Assembly (NCBI GenBank): GCA_029204225.1
Contig: CM055109.1
Location: 21,850,422 to 21,914,421 of the forward strand
Source of the DNA: Diphasiastrum complanatum
Taxonomy: Eukaryota > Streptophyta > Lycopodiopsida > Lycopodiales > Lycopodiaceae
DNA length: 64,000 nt
Direction of reading: 5' to 3'
Position 1 is the stretch's first letter; each line of letters begins with the position of its first letter. Of the stretch, positions 33,700-46,295 are shown one piece after another. Made by a program: the position numbers and the translations under genes. The notes under the pieces are model-generated. The model was not told the origin of the DNA and made no database searches. It worked only from the letters and a program-made list of their open reading frames with translations.

Positions 33700-34300
33700 A
33701 GAAGCTTCAAAGTACAAGCTATGGAATGAAACCCAAAGAAGAGAGAGTGTGATTCTTGTAGTACCCAAAGGCTAACCTTGCCTCCTCTTCATCTCCCAGA
33801 ACCTCATCAATGATAGAAGCCTTAGTAACAACAACAACATTGGAGGTTGGGAGAGCAATCGTGCATGCGCTAGAAGATCCTATCTCATCAGAAATCAAAG
33901 CAGATGTATACAAAACAAAGGCCATGCCTTCTTGAACAAAGTGATAGATACGATTGTGTCTTCACAAAACACAACTCATGTGAACAAATCAATGAACTTA
34001 GTGAACTTGCGATTGTGCTTTTGCTTCGCATTGGGCTGAGCATGGATCAATTTAATAAAATGCACAAATCAAAGCTCGTCCATAAGTAACATGGTCTATC
34101 TGAGGCACTCATGAAATGATCTACAAAGTGTTGCGAAGTACTCCCTATGCTCACAACAACGAACCTCTCTATGTCGAATTTCATATGGAAGTGGGATACG
34201 AACTGAGGTAGATTATTTCCAACCCCAACATCAACAAAGAAGGACTACAAAACTCTATGGGATGTGTCCATGGAAGAAGATGATGCCATGCTGGATGGAG
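33700..34300. other. No gene supported
   Basis: Opposed short frames at 33719-33925 (minus) and 33904-34089 (plus) lack recognisable motifs. Confidence 0.35.
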
Positions 34301-34518
34301 AATCAACATCAGGTGCCGACCTGAAAAATAAATGGGGTGATTTTAGTGTGGCTTGTCTTTGTTGGCAAATAATCTCCTAGGTAAGTCTTGGCCAAGATGA
34401 TACATTGGACTCTCACAGCTTTTGAGGGGCTTGGGGGGAGATGGAAACCAGGGTGGAGGTGGACTAACACTTTCAAATTTTGGGAGCATACCATGCCATT
34501 ATGTAAGCATAGAGAATC

Positions 34519-34616
34519 CACTATGAATACACTCAACTGGTTAGCTTGGCATCCAAAGTTTCTTTGGTCCCAGGTTCGAGCCTCCCCTTGGAAACCAAGA
34601 AGCACTATGAATACAC
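34519..34616 (+). mobile_element. tRNA-derived SINE, copy 1
   Basis: A 70-bp body (34533-34602) holds GGTTCGAGCC (B-box-like) and ends GAAACCAAGAAG. It is bounded by perfect 14-bp direct repeats CACTATGAATACAC (34519-34532 and 34603-34616), the target-site duplication. The 5' end is about 15-20 bp shorter than in the other copies. Confidence 0.8.
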
Positions 34617-34769
34617 ACCAATGTATATAGTAGGAATAAATGGCTCAATTGATATTTTGCATATGTAAGTTTGGACTACAAGCGCCTTGTCATAGTGAAT
34701 AGATTAGGGAAGAACTCAGGTTCTAGGCTCAGCATATTTTATAGCTTAGTCTTAGAGTCCATAATGCTA

Positions 34770-35011
34770 TATAGATGGGTGTGTCATATCATGGTTTGCC
34801 CAATGTAACCACTAATCAAATACAATTATAATTCTTGCGTACATGATGATAGTAATAGTATTATGCATATTGAAACATTTTTTGTACTATATAGATGGGA
34901 CGTCTATGGTATAATGGTTTGCCAATGTAAACCACTCATTCAAATGTGGTTATAAACCGGCCTACATGATGCTAGTAATAGCATTATGCATATTAAACCA
35001 TTTTTGTACTA
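34770..35011. repeat. Two-unit tandem repeat, period about 120 bp
   Basis: ATAGATGGG ... ATGGTTTGCC(C)AATGTAA ... GCATTATGCATATT-like blocks occur twice, each unit ending TTTTTGTACTATAT. Confidence 0.75.
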
Positions 35012-35136
35012 TATTCATTTGGGCCCTCCTTACAATTCAAACTTTGAGTGGAGTGAAGTGTGTGCACGCAATCAAAAGTAGACACACACAAGTTTGTCCA
35101 CACACACATAATATAATCTCTCCACACTGAACATGA

Positions 35137-35280
35137 TTTTTATGCTTTCTCATATTAATGACACGATGATAGCCTATAGGATCTAAGCTATTGACATGTA
35201 GCTCATCAGTTAGCATGATATTTATGCCTTCTCACATTGATGACACGATGATAGCCTCTAGGATGTATGCTAATGACCAC
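35137..35280. repeat. Two-unit tandem repeat, period about 77 bp
   Basis: GATGACACGATGATAGCCT and the surrounding TTTATGC(T/C)TTCTCA(T/C)ATT block occur twice in tandem. Confidence 0.7.
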
Positions 35281-36109
35281 AAAGTTTGAGAAACATGAAT
35301 TTTCAATGGACACTACCATCCTATCAATTGTCTGATGTCTAAACTTATATATGTCTATTTGTGGATGCACAATGAGGTTGCCAAACCCCTCTTATTAGAA
35401 GCACCTAATGAAGTTTCTAAAATCAAACCTTGCATGATAACATGGGAGGTACACATTTTTCTACTATGTTTAAAACTTCACATATTGGATATTATCCCTA
35501 ACCTTTGAGGCCAACTTTAGAATCGTATGAGTCTCGACCAACCCAAGCATTTAGATTCAAAAATATCTTTAGCACTCAGAGCATTATGTACATATTTTCA
35601 CTCTACATACACACTGAAGCTTGACCAATTAGCATGAAATTACATTATGTACAATATTTGGTTTTTAGACAACCTAACTTGGTCAAGACACAAAATTAAC
35701 ATACTATGGACAATATGTTTCTTTAGGACTAAGTAGCCTAAGGCCAATACATACAAGCCTCAAAGGACAAAGTGAAAGCCTCAAAAGACAAGCAACAACA
35801 ACAACTTGAAGGGCTGCCTTCAAAATTTGTCAAATAACAATAGCCAATAGGCCACCTTCAACTTTCATTCAAGTAGCAACAATCTGAGTCTTTCAACTTA
35901 CATCCAAGCAACAAGTAATCCTAGTTCTCATTCTTCAACATTGGGCAAGCAACAACAAGCAATGTCGACATTCAAGCTTAGTTCAAGTGGGAAAATGACC
36001 AAGCAAGGCACAAGGCATAATATATCCTCAAACCCACAAGGCAAGTTGTCATCCATCACATTACAAAACATTGGATATTAAGTGGAATATTTTAACTCTA
36101 TGTCCTTAG

Positions 36110-36425
36110 TCCATGTGATTCATAACTGAAGGCTATAGGACATCTCCTCCACCGCCTTACAAAACATCTCTGTGTCCTTAGTCCAAATGATTCACAAATA
36201 ACTCAAGGCTATGGATGTCATGTTTCAATGCACCCAAATGGGGATCGAAACATGAGTATTCTTGACCCAACAACTCGTTCTATCAGACTCAAGGAACCTC
36301 AGTCCACATGATTCACACATTGCTCACAACTATAGATGTCATGTTTCAAAGAACCCAAATCGGGATCCATACATGAGTCTTCATGGACCCAAAAACTCGT
36401 CCTATCCAACTCAAAGACCATGTCA
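36110..36425. repeat. Tandem repeat, period about 119 bp
   Basis: GATTCACAAATAACTC (36190) and GATTCACACATTGCTC (about 36309) start two well matched units sharing GATGTCATGTTTCAA and ATGAGT ... AACTCGT. A diverged partial unit precedes them at about 36119. Confidence 0.75.
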
Positions 36426-36429
36426 TAGA

Positions 36430-37100
36430 AATGATTGTATTCTCAATTATATTTGACATGGTAGTTTGGCCTTGCCCCTCCTTTAAGTCTTGAGAGTTCT
36501 AACACTTGCAAGAACAAGGCCTTCACTGCCCTTGAATGATGCCAAACACAAACTACCATGCTCTACACCATTAGGAAAAAGAGAAAGAAATGCAAATACC
36601 CTCCCAAAATTCATATTAACTATGAGACAAAACCATATGGCTTTGAGATTAAGTTTGTTGGCCTATAGAGTCATGAAATTGGTAAGAGACGTAGATCCAT
36701 TTTGTCTCCTAAGTTTTCTGGCTTGCCAAAATTCTTGGCCAAGTACTTGCCCTTGCTCAGGCTTTGAAAGCTCAAAACTATACTCTACATTGAAGATACA
36801 TAGTTTGTGACTTTGCTGGCAATAATTTGGGGCAGATTTTTGTATCTTATAAGTGGGGCCAAGAATAATTTTTGACAACAAACTAGGGAGAAACTTCATT
36901 CACACTACCTTGACACATAGGTAGTAGTGCTCTTAAAAGTCTTTAAGCTAGACCTATAAAAACTCTAGCACATTTTATATGTGAGAGCTTTAAAAAAAGT
37001 AGAATAAAGCCGGAATCTAAAGTTTGTGCAATTTTTCCTGCATGAAAAGATCTACAGACTTTGAAACTAACAAGTGAAATGCCAAATCCAAAAATTCGCC
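36430..37100. other. No gene supported
   Basis: A 106-codon plus-strand frame (36490-36810) has no recognised domain. The rest is short frames. Confidence 0.35.
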
Positions 37101-37108
37101 TGTTGGAT

Positions 37109-37258
37109 TCGCTGAGTCGATTATCCTGGCATCTAGAGTTTCTTTGGTCCCAAGTTATACAAGCTGCACAATACTTATTCGTTGAGTTAATTATCTTGGC
37201 ATCCAGAGTTTCTTTGGTCCCAAGTTCAATGCCTAATACAAGATGCATAATACTTTAT
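37109..37258 (+). repeat. Tandem pair of diverged SINE-related units
   Basis: Two units about 70 bp apart each carry TGGCATC(T/C)AGAGTTTCTTTGG followed by TCCCAAGTT, the core of the SINE copies at 34533 and 45864. The 3' GCCTCCC ... CCAAGAAG part is missing. No target-site duplication is clear. Confidence 0.6.
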
Positions 37259-37600
37259 CGAGTTTTTGCGAGCACTAGTAGAGGTAGGGGAAAGGGGCTG
37301 GTCTAATGCCAGCAAAATACCATGCCATCATGACCAGCCGGCAAGGCCCAGGGACCAGTACTTTGCTGACCTCTGGTGTCGTCAAATTCCTCTTCGGGTA
37401 TAGGCCCCACAACCCTAAAACCCTTCCTGCACAAAATTAATATTCTATTTTTTATATACCCTTAAAAATCAGATTAAAATAATATTCTGATATTTTTGGA
37501 CTCTATTTGGCCTTGTAAACCACCATCATTAAAAATAAAAATAATTATTATTTAGTCCTAACAAAAAGCTGAAGCTGTCGACCCGCAGAGGATCGCATCG

Positions 37601-37601
37601 T

Positions 37602-37636
<35 letters not shown>
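37601..37636. repeat. (CT)n in presumed UBC2 5' untranslated region
   Basis: A CT run of about 34 bp followed by pyrimidine-rich TCTTCGTCTTC sequence, 270 bp before the start codon. Such tracts are common in plant 5' leaders; a regulatory role is not shown. Confidence 0.85.
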
Positions 37637-37638
<2 letters not shown>

Positions 37639-37904
37639 GTCTTCGTCTTCTTTCTCTGTGTCTTCGTCTTCTCGCCTCACGTTTGTTTGTATTTTGATCG
37701 TTTTCTTTTCTCTTCGCTTTCGTTGCTTTTGCTCCTATTTTTGCCTCTTGATCGTTGCTTTTGCGAGCGCCATAGCCCGCCCGATCGATGGTCGAGCGTG
37801 GCTTCGCTACAGTTTTTACTAGGCTTTGATTCTGTGGCTTTTTACAGTGAGGGCGAGAGTTGCTTGGGAGTTGCAGGGCCTCCTCCCTTTTCTGGTTTTG
37901 CACC

Positions 37905-40900
37905 ATGTCGACGCCCTCAAGAAAGCGGCTGATGCGAGATTTCAAGCGGTTGCAGCATGATCCCCCCGCTGGCATCAGCGGTGCACCTCAGGATAATAAT
38001 ATTATGCTGTGGAACGCCGTTATATTCGGGTAAATAAGATTCTATTACGTATGGAATATGTGTTATCGTTGCTTGGATTCCTCAATATTTTGCAGATCTA
38101 CGTTGATACGGTTCGCAAAGCCAGCTTTTCGATAAAATTTTGCTAGATTGTTCTTTATTAAGACAGAGAAGGGTTTATTAGCGATATTGATTAATTTTTG
38201 CAGATCTAGGTTTGATACGCTTTGTGAAGCCAGTGCTCGCAATAAAACTTTCCTGTATTGTTCGTACTTAAGAATGGGAGGGATCATTATGATCTTTATC
38301 AAATTTGTGCAGATTTAGCTTTGATGAAGCGAGCGATATCGATAAAGTTTTGCTTTATTTTTCTGCTTGATATACGGATGGATATAATAACGGAATTAAC
38401 TACAAAAATATAAGCCGTTATTATCTGAAGGACTGTCCTGAGGATGTCAGAGCAAAGCCATTTCTATTGTTTTCAGAATCTCAAAAATTTGCGTGTCGTT
38501 TTTCTTTGATGGACAAATTATATTAGTGCTAGTCCCTTTGTCGTACATGCTGTATTGCCCGTAGGGCTCTGGCTGGACAGTTAAGTATCTTGACGTGTAC
38601 TTGTTTAGTTGTGGAAGTGTGGGAAGAAACATGCCATCTCTAGTAGATTTGGTCTGCTTTGCCGCTGTAGCAAGTATATCCGTTTCCATGCAGAAGTCTT
38701 TCTTCCTGTTTGTATCCAATTTGTGCTTTTTACACTGCAAGTGTTTATTAGAAGCATGTTTGCTAACCAATTTAGTATTTACGTTGTAACCGTTTTAGTG
38801 TGTTCAGTGCTTGATCAAGAGCTTCCTCTTACCTTTACTCGGAGAGTTGTTTTTTAGTTTACTTTTTTGAAAAATCTGGTTAGTTCTGCTTTATACTTCA
38901 CAATAAAGATCAAACTAGCATATTCACACAATTCAGTTTTCTATTAGTTGGTACTCCTTTAAATACACTAATCCATAACTTCTGCAAACTTTTGCTCATC
39001 CATAATTGCGATTTTCTGATTATCATTCTGCATCTTTTTTTGAACTGTGTTGATTCACGTGAGTGTATTAAATTTCACTAGTCATTCTTTTCGTTTATTT
39101 TGTGAATTGCAGGCCAGATGACACACCATGGGATGGAGGTGAGTTTTTACATTAGCACTTTGTACTCTTTATAGTTGGCAATTTTAGGTCTAAATTTTAG
39201 GCTGTCTGCATTAGGTCTTACATAACAGCTTTTACAACAAATTATAATTCGATATTCTTTTCTAAGACTTGTTAATAGCTATTCTCATGAGATTATGATG
39301 GCTAGGACATTTCGTATATGCTTTTATACTGTCCATATCTTTGCTTAGGTACGTTCAAGCTCACACTGCAGTTCACTGAGGATTATCCGAACAAGCCTCC
39401 CACAGTGAGATTTGTATCCAAGATGTTCCACCCTAACAGTAAGTCATTGTTTCTTAAATCTTTGGCATGTATGTGTTTTAAATTGTAATTCGCTTGCTAA
39501 ATTCCACTATATATATAGTATAATGTCATAAGAAACATTTTTAGATACCATCGACAATGTTAATCTGACATTTCTTGTAGTCGTATGGTTTGATAGTGTA
39601 TTGCATGTTTAAGAGGTGTGGTATAATGGCATAAGAAACATGATTAAATATCATTTATGATGATAAAGTCAACCTGAGGTTTTTGTAGTTTGGTATTTGT
39701 TGAACTCACCTGATTTGATAGTGTATAGCTTGTTCACCATAGGGAAGGAGCTTGTAATATCGTTATTAGAAATTGATGATACGAGTAAGTTGTGATCAGG
39801 CTCTGCTGTTTGAAAACTATAGGCAGTCGGTGATGGGTTATCATTGGTCTGATAGTTATAATGGTTTTCGAAGACTAAGAAATGGAACATGTGTTTTTGC
39901 AGTCTATGCTGATGGCAGCATTTGTTTGGACATTCTACAAAATCAGTGGAGTCCAATCTATGATGTAGCGGCAATTCTCACTTCAATTCAGGTGAAAATA
40001 AAGTCACTGATGTAATTTCTGAATTACTCAAACAACTTATATCTTCTTAATATCATAATCTATATCCATTTAGAATCTTATCATCTCAATTACGATTCTT
40101 CGATTCCAATTAAATCGAGCTGATTTGTATTTGATTGCATCTTAATTTGAGGAAGCATTACTAGGATCCCTAGGATACTGCAATGCTTTCTATAATGGCA
40201 CATTTGATTCATGATGCCTTCAAGATGGAAAATGTTTTACTTTCAAAGCGACCAATATAATATGTTGACTATTCTTAGTGTTGATGCAAGGTATTGAATT
40301 TTGATACTTTGCAAGCGTTTTTTAGGGTTGGGACAGATTTTATTTTAACTACTTTAGGAAGGGCATCATTTGTTTTAAAAAAAGCTTCTCTATCCTGTGC
40401 ACAATTTTCTATTAATTTATGTTATTATTGTTAGTAGTCATTGCTTTCCATTACGGCATGAATATTTGATATATCAAAGGTCATGTGGTGGCAAGCAAAA
40501 TATCTGCATTATACACATTGTACCATCTTAGATCTACTAGAGCTTTGCACTCATTGTAGAAATTATTTTGGGAAGAGTTCCTGTGTTGGACTTTGATCAC
40601 ACAATATTGTCCAGGCTTCTGTAGGCCAGGGCTCCATTTGAGATAGTTATGGAAAGGTTCCACTGACTGCCTCATTAATTTAGGTGTCTTCTGGTGACCA
40701 ATTTTCTTTAGGTGTCTTCTGGTGACCAAGTTACGACAAGGTTCATAAGATTATTGCCAAAGCACAAGAAAGACAACAAAAAGTAGTTTATATGAAGAGG
40801 AAGGTTTTTGCTTGTAAAGAAAGGGATTGGGCTGTACTCAGATCTGACAAAAAGAGACAAGGAAAAAGGAAGTATAAATGAAGCTATCGTTATGATATCA

Positions 40901-43301
40901 GGTTTCTTTCACAATCACCAAATTTATCAATGATTGTGTCCAAACTAGAATGTTCTTCTAATTGGAGAATCCATAATATTTTTATGTTAGTGTAGTCATC
41001 AACACTTATCTGGGACCAGGTTCAACGGAATTAAACATTGAGGATGATGCAAAGCCAATGAAGCATTTTCCACAGACTACCTCTTGAAGAAAAGTTGATC
41101 CTACCTAGGTTATCTTTATAGTTATTCGTCTATAGACTGATTGAGAAGTTTTTGGTCTTGTTGAATAGTAATCTCGTTTCATTGGGGGTTTCTGTCTTGA
41201 CTCTTCTATGTCATCGCATGCAGTGATTGTTTCTAGCGAGCTGCGATATCTGTTGCATCTTTGTAGTACAAGATCATGTTGATTTCTGTCAGTTTCTGCT
41301 GTCACTTCAACATTTTTTCTTAGGTTCTAGTCTATGTGGGGCTTTCTCTATGCTTGGTCTTAGTGGTATTAGGCCTTGGAATTTTTATAAGCCCATGGCT
41401 CTCTAAAATATGGAGCATGAAGGTGTTGAATTCATCTTTTCGAACGTCTCCTGACAATCGGGATCTCTAAGATGAAAAGCCATTATTTTTTTTAAAACAT
41501 TCCCATGATGTAATTGATAGGCTGAATTGGATCATTCGGGAGCTCTGGGGGGAATTATGTCAAGGAGAAAGATCGTATGGGAATGAGGTAGCACAACTTC
41601 GAGGAAACAAAAGATTGTAACATATATGATGACGATAAGAACCCAAAGATACTTTATGGTTGAATCAGAGTCCTTGACTTTATTTTGAAGATGATGATAT
41701 TGCAGAGACAGCCAAGGTAGAATTTGCCACGCTCAGTGTGGAAAGGAAATTGTCTATTTGCTGGGTTGCAACAAGCACAAAAGGAAGAACAGCAAAGATA
41801 CCAGAAATATTCAAATGGCAGATCACTGAACACTTCCTATTAAGAGGATTTTGAAAGTATCTTATTGCAGTGGACAACTGTTATTGTTAAAATGGTAAGA
41901 GTGAATATCTAGATGGTGTTTAGGATATAATATGCCTAGAAAGATGAGTCAGGGCAACAATAAAAGTTTTCATGGGATTTTGGTAATCCATTCAGGTTGA
42001 AGTGTATGATGGACAATTTGAGGATGCTGGGAGATATTATTGACATAGCAGAGTAATCTAAAAAGTAGGAAGAGGATCAAGCAAACAGCATGAGTTAAGT
42101 TCAAAGGAAGATAAGGAGTCCTTAAATAGTGAAATTTCTTGACAGTACAGAACAAAGTGAGGCTGACACTAGAAGAAAGAAATTGATAGCTCAGCAACTT
42201 GTGGATGAACACATAGTGAGGGTACATTTTCTGGATGTGAAGAGGGGACAATCTTTTAATTTGCCTCTTGAGACCAAGTTATCAGAAACCCAACTAGAAT
42301 TTTTTTAAGATATTTGAAGTTTTTCCAATACTGATTGATCTGGTTTCTAAGAAAGCAAAGTTCTCAAAACTTTCTGTTTTTTATTTGATTCAGCTTGATT
42401 GAGTGATCAAGCTTTAAGAAGTGAGTTGCCGCCTGAAAGATATTGAAACTAAGATTCAGTTTGAAAAGTAAGCATGCATCGAATCTTTTTCTAAGCATTT
42501 TATGTGGCCTCTAGCAGCCAGGTTCTGGATTTGATGTTTTCCCCTCTCAGAGTTTAGACAGAAGGGAGAATTCAATGATGGTTTTATTTGTTTACAATCC
42601 ATTTGTTTGCTACAGCTCATTGTTTGTATGCATATTTTTTGCTTCTTGTTCTGTTATACTCATCTGACAAGTGCATGTGCACGTAAATTATTTTTCACTT
42701 CTATCATTTCAGCAATTTTTAGGAAAAATGTCTCTTGCTTTCGAGGCTAAGGGCAGGCTTTTGTCTAAGCTTCATCATCCTGGTAACAACAGAGTGCTGC
42801 ATAGTAGCTGCGAACTGTCCCTTAAAGTAGTCCAAGGGAAATAAATTCTTTTAGGGCAAATTGCATTTAGTTTTTCTTGTCTCTTGTGCTTCATATTCAT
42901 GTTCTCAAGAAGAAAATAGTTTATTCACATCAAGTTATTGCATAATAATTCCTTGTCATATCCGAGACTATGGTTAGTGTCTATTTTACTTCATTGCCTT
43001 GTATTTTGAAGAAGTAATTAGATTAATCATGTCAACCTATCAATTGATTACTCAATGATTATCAAACTATGGTCATAGTTTCAAGTTTCAACTTACAGCT
43101 TATGCTTGTGGAGATTCTATAGAAGTTTGGGTGCTTTAGCCTGATGTAACTTGTTATCAAACTGTTTGACAGTCCTTGCTATGCGACCCCAATCCAAACT
43201 CTCCAGCAAATTCTGAAGCAGCTCGAATGTATAGTGAGAATCGTCGTGAATACAACAGGAGGGTGCGCGAGATAGTAGAGCAGAGCTGGACATGTGATTA
43301 A
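37905..43301 (+). CDS. UBC2: Ubiquitin-conjugating enzyme E2, RAD6/UBC2 type
   Basis: Five exons: 37905-38029, 39113-39138, 39349-39438, 39903-39991 and 43173-43301. All introns are GT-AG. The joined product has 152 residues, the usual length for plant UBC1/UBC2/UBC3. Start context CACCATGTCG. Landmarks: [12 protein letters not shown] at the N-terminus, PWDGGTFKL, FHPN (the HPN motif), the active-site Cys at residue 88 in [19 protein letters not shown], and an EQSWTCD end. Family knowledge: RAD6-type E2 enzymes pass ubiquitin from E1 to substrates with E3s such as HUB/BRE1 (histone H2B monoubiquitination) and RAD18-like proteins (PCNA, DNA damage tolerance) in the nucleus. Intron 4 is 3.2 kb. 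No frameshift or missing key residue is seen. Confidence 0.97.
38086..38390. repeat. Tandem repeat in UBC2 intron 1, period about 108 bp
   Basis: Three units each begin TTTGCAGAT(C/T)TA and contain GAAGCCAG/AAAGCCAG, then an ATAAAATTTTGC-like block. Units start near 38091, 38200 and 38308. Each carries a TTTGCAG or TTGTGCAG acceptor-like sequence. Confidence 0.75.
39512..39735. repeat. Tandem repeat in UBC2 intron 3
   Basis: GTATAATGTCATAAGAAACAT (about 39517) and GTATAATGGCATAAGAAACAT (about 39621) start two diverged units of about 100 bp, each ending TTTGATAGTGTAT. Confidence 0.65.
39992..43172. other. UBC2 intron 4, no nested gene supported
   Basis: 3181 bp. It contains an exact duplicated AGGTGTCTTCTGGTGACCA pair (about 40682 and 40711) and tracts of weak coding character around 41500-42300, but no recognisable transposon domain. 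Confidence 0.6.
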
Positions 43302-44550
43302 TTCTGTGTATCGATTCTTATTCCATCCAGGAGGTTTCCGAAGGATTTTTATTGCTCATGGAGCAGCTTGATACCACATTTTACAGTAATTTAGTTATCT
43401 TGTATAGTTTGTTTCTGGAGGAATCACTTTGCTAGTTATGATTCTAGGAATTCCAGTGAGCTTTCGATTGTTTGCGGAGCCATTGAGATATGGAGCCTTT
43501 AGGCAATGTCCCCAAGTTGGGTTGGCCTGGATTGTATTTTCTGGACAGTGCAGGTCACTTTGTTGGCAATGTATATGTTTCTTTTATTATTGTTAAGGTC
43601 TTAGAGAAGTTGGAAGCGGAAAATGTTGTTTTACTATGTCTTTTTGCTTATGAGTTAATTTACGCAGAGCCTATGAATTTTGTCTGTCTATTAGGTAGCT
43701 ATTGGTGGGAAAAATAAGAGAACTGATATACTTTAGGACAATTTCCTGGCTGACAAGGAGGTACATGTGGTATTGGATAAGGTTATGTAACTGTGAGATG
43801 AGGAGCAACAAAGGTGCTTCGGGCTTATGGATTTCATGATCAGATGGTCCTCCCAAATTGCAACTTAATGCACGGATTTCTGGCCTATCTTGGATAGAGT
43901 ACTTTTTATAATGGTCATCAGCTTCAATTTCTTTTGGAGTGTTTACAGTCGTCTTACTATGTTTTCCTGCTCACAAAATTATAGCAAGAACTATAAACTT
44001 ACCAATTTTTTAGGAACATAAGTTTTTTATGTTCTTGTATATTTTGGGAATTCGGAGAGACCCTCTCATGGCGACGGGTTTCAGTGGCCAATTTTTCAGA
44101 TGTGCCAAATTGTCAACTTCAGTCAGACTTACTATTGGACTACTGACGATGTCTTTGGACAGTATTCAACGTTCGCTATTTATCAAATGTTTAATGTAAT
44201 TTGCCATTGTTTTCCAGCATTTACCTTGTGCATGATCTGATATTTTTTTTAGTTTGCATAATTGTTTGCCAGCTGTGGACATGTTACCAAGATTATAGAA
44301 TTGGCATGATGTAATACGTATCTTGCCAAGACTTGGGTTGTATGACTCCTAGCTGCTGGAGCTTTCAATATCTGTTTTTGTTTTAAGGTCTCTAATTGAA
44401 AGTGGAATTGGTTGTTTAAGTCATGCCTTCCATAGTTGACCTCAATCACAGTGATAGGAGCAGCAAGATATTTACCTACAAAGTGGCATACTTCTATGTG
44501 TATATCAGTCCCCGCGTTTTCATGTTGCTATCCATGGTTGGAGTTGGCTC
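43302..44550. other. UBC2 3' flank
   Basis: Presumed 3' untranslated region at its start, with short frames only beyond. No second gene is supported. Confidence 0.45.
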
Positions 44551-44551
44551 A

Positions 44552-45206
44552 CACTTGGATTATGTTGCCATTGAGTTTGGAATTTGGAAGATTCACTAAG
44601 ACCACCCCCTCCGGCCTTCCCCGCTCTTTGCACAAGTATACGCAGTGATGCATACATGTCATCTTTTGTGTGAGCATATTGTTTCTGGTTTGGTCTCAAT
44701 AAAATTGCAATTCACATGTTGCACCATATTTGTCATGATACTGCTCTTCTAGAGACCTCTTGAAGCTGTACAGACTTTGAATCTTTTGCAAAATATGGTC
44801 ATTCTTCTTGTGGTTCATGCTAAGTAGAGCCTATGTTGCTCCTCTATCACTACTCGTCATCTGAGAGACTTTTAGCAACTTTAACACTTGGATTATGCTG
44901 TTGCCATTGAGTTTGGAAAGATTCACTAAGACCACCCCCTCCACCCTTCCCCGCTCTTCGCACAAGTATACACAGTGATGCATACATGTCATCTTTTGTG
45001 TGAGCATCTTGTTTCTGGTTTGGTCTCAATAAAATTTCAGTTCACATATTGCACCATATTTGTCATGATACTGCTCTTCTAGAGACCTCTTGAAGCTGTA
45101 CAGACTTTGGATCTTCTGTGAAATATGGTCATTCTTCTTGTGGTTCATGCTAAATAGAGCCTATGTTGCTCTATCACTGCTCATCATCTGAGAGACTTTA
45201 CCAACT
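44552..45206. repeat. 333-bp tandem duplication
   Basis: CACTTGGATTATG at 44552 and 44885 begin two closely similar units that include CACCCCCTCC, CAGTGATGCATACATGTCATC and CTCTTCTAGAGACCTCTTG. Differences are scattered substitutions and small indels, so the duplication is fairly recent. Confidence 0.9.
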
Positions 45207-45848
45207 TTGTCTTCTGGGTATAAATATCTTCATGCTATGATGACGAGGAATTCTGATTTGCGAGGGCTTAAGCCACATTGATAATGAGGTGCCATGACAA
45301 AAATTTTGTTGCCTTCAAAATATGGTGTGTGTACATGGATATGTGCACCTGTAGCTAAAACCTATAGGGGGATTTTTTTGTTGCAATGAATGCTGGTGAT
45401 AGACATGGGAAGGCCTTTGTTAAACTCCGATCTACCACTTCTTGCTAATGATGTGAGACTGGTTTCAAGAGAGATTGAATTGGGTCTTATATTAATTGAA
45501 ATAATCAATTATCTGATACAATGTGTAAATATCAGAACTCCTGCTCTTGATAGCACGCTTTAAAGAGCTGTGTGGTAATTGTGCTCTTGAGATTGATGAG
45601 CTCAAGGTTTCTTGACATTGTTCAAAAATATTATCCTTATGATGCTGTTCCATGTCTTCTTCTCGAGCCAGAGCATTTTTTTACTCAAAGTCAACTTTTG
45701 ACAAGATTTATTCCTCAGTTGCTTGGTGATCCATCATGGACAAGGAAGCATTTCCAACTATACGAGGCATAGTATTTTTTCTGCTTTTGAGTATTTTGGT
45801 TTTGGCAGGTAGGCTCTAGTTCGCATGGCATTCTTATAAGACTCGCTT

Positions 45849-45963
45849 CATATCAGATTTCAAGTCAAGGGTGTTGGCTCAATTGGTTATCTTGACATCC
45901 AAAGTTTCTATGGTCTCAAGTTCAAGCCTCCCCTTGAAAACCAAGAAGCATATCAGATTTCAA
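45849..45963 (+). mobile_element. tRNA-derived SINE, copy 2
   Basis: An 85-bp body (45864-45948) starts GTCAAGGGTGTTGGCTC, has A-box-like TTGGCTCAATTGG and B-box-like AGTTCAAGCC, and ends AAAACCAAGAAG. It is flanked by perfect 15-bp repeats CATATCAGATTTCAA (45849-45863, 45949-45963). There is no poly-A tail. Confidence 0.85.
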
Positions 45964-46295
45964 TGGAAGAACAATGTTTGATTTATTGACTTAAATTCTT
46001 TGAATGACAACCTGATCTTCTTTGCATATTTTTTGACCAAGTGCAGCTATCTTTAGATTCAATTCGACATTAAAGACACCTAGCCCTTGCAAAAGATATG
46101 TTGTTATATTCTATTTGAGGATTGCTCTTGGGGCTTTAAGATGCTTGCAATGTGCCATGTAATAGACTTTTCTAGGAAAAAAGGGAAAATGAAAAACTGA
46201 AAACAAGAATTAGAATGCCAAAATATTAGGGAGGGCATTTGAATTTGGCTATGGTGGATAGAATGGAAGCTTAGGAATCATCACGGTGTATATCT

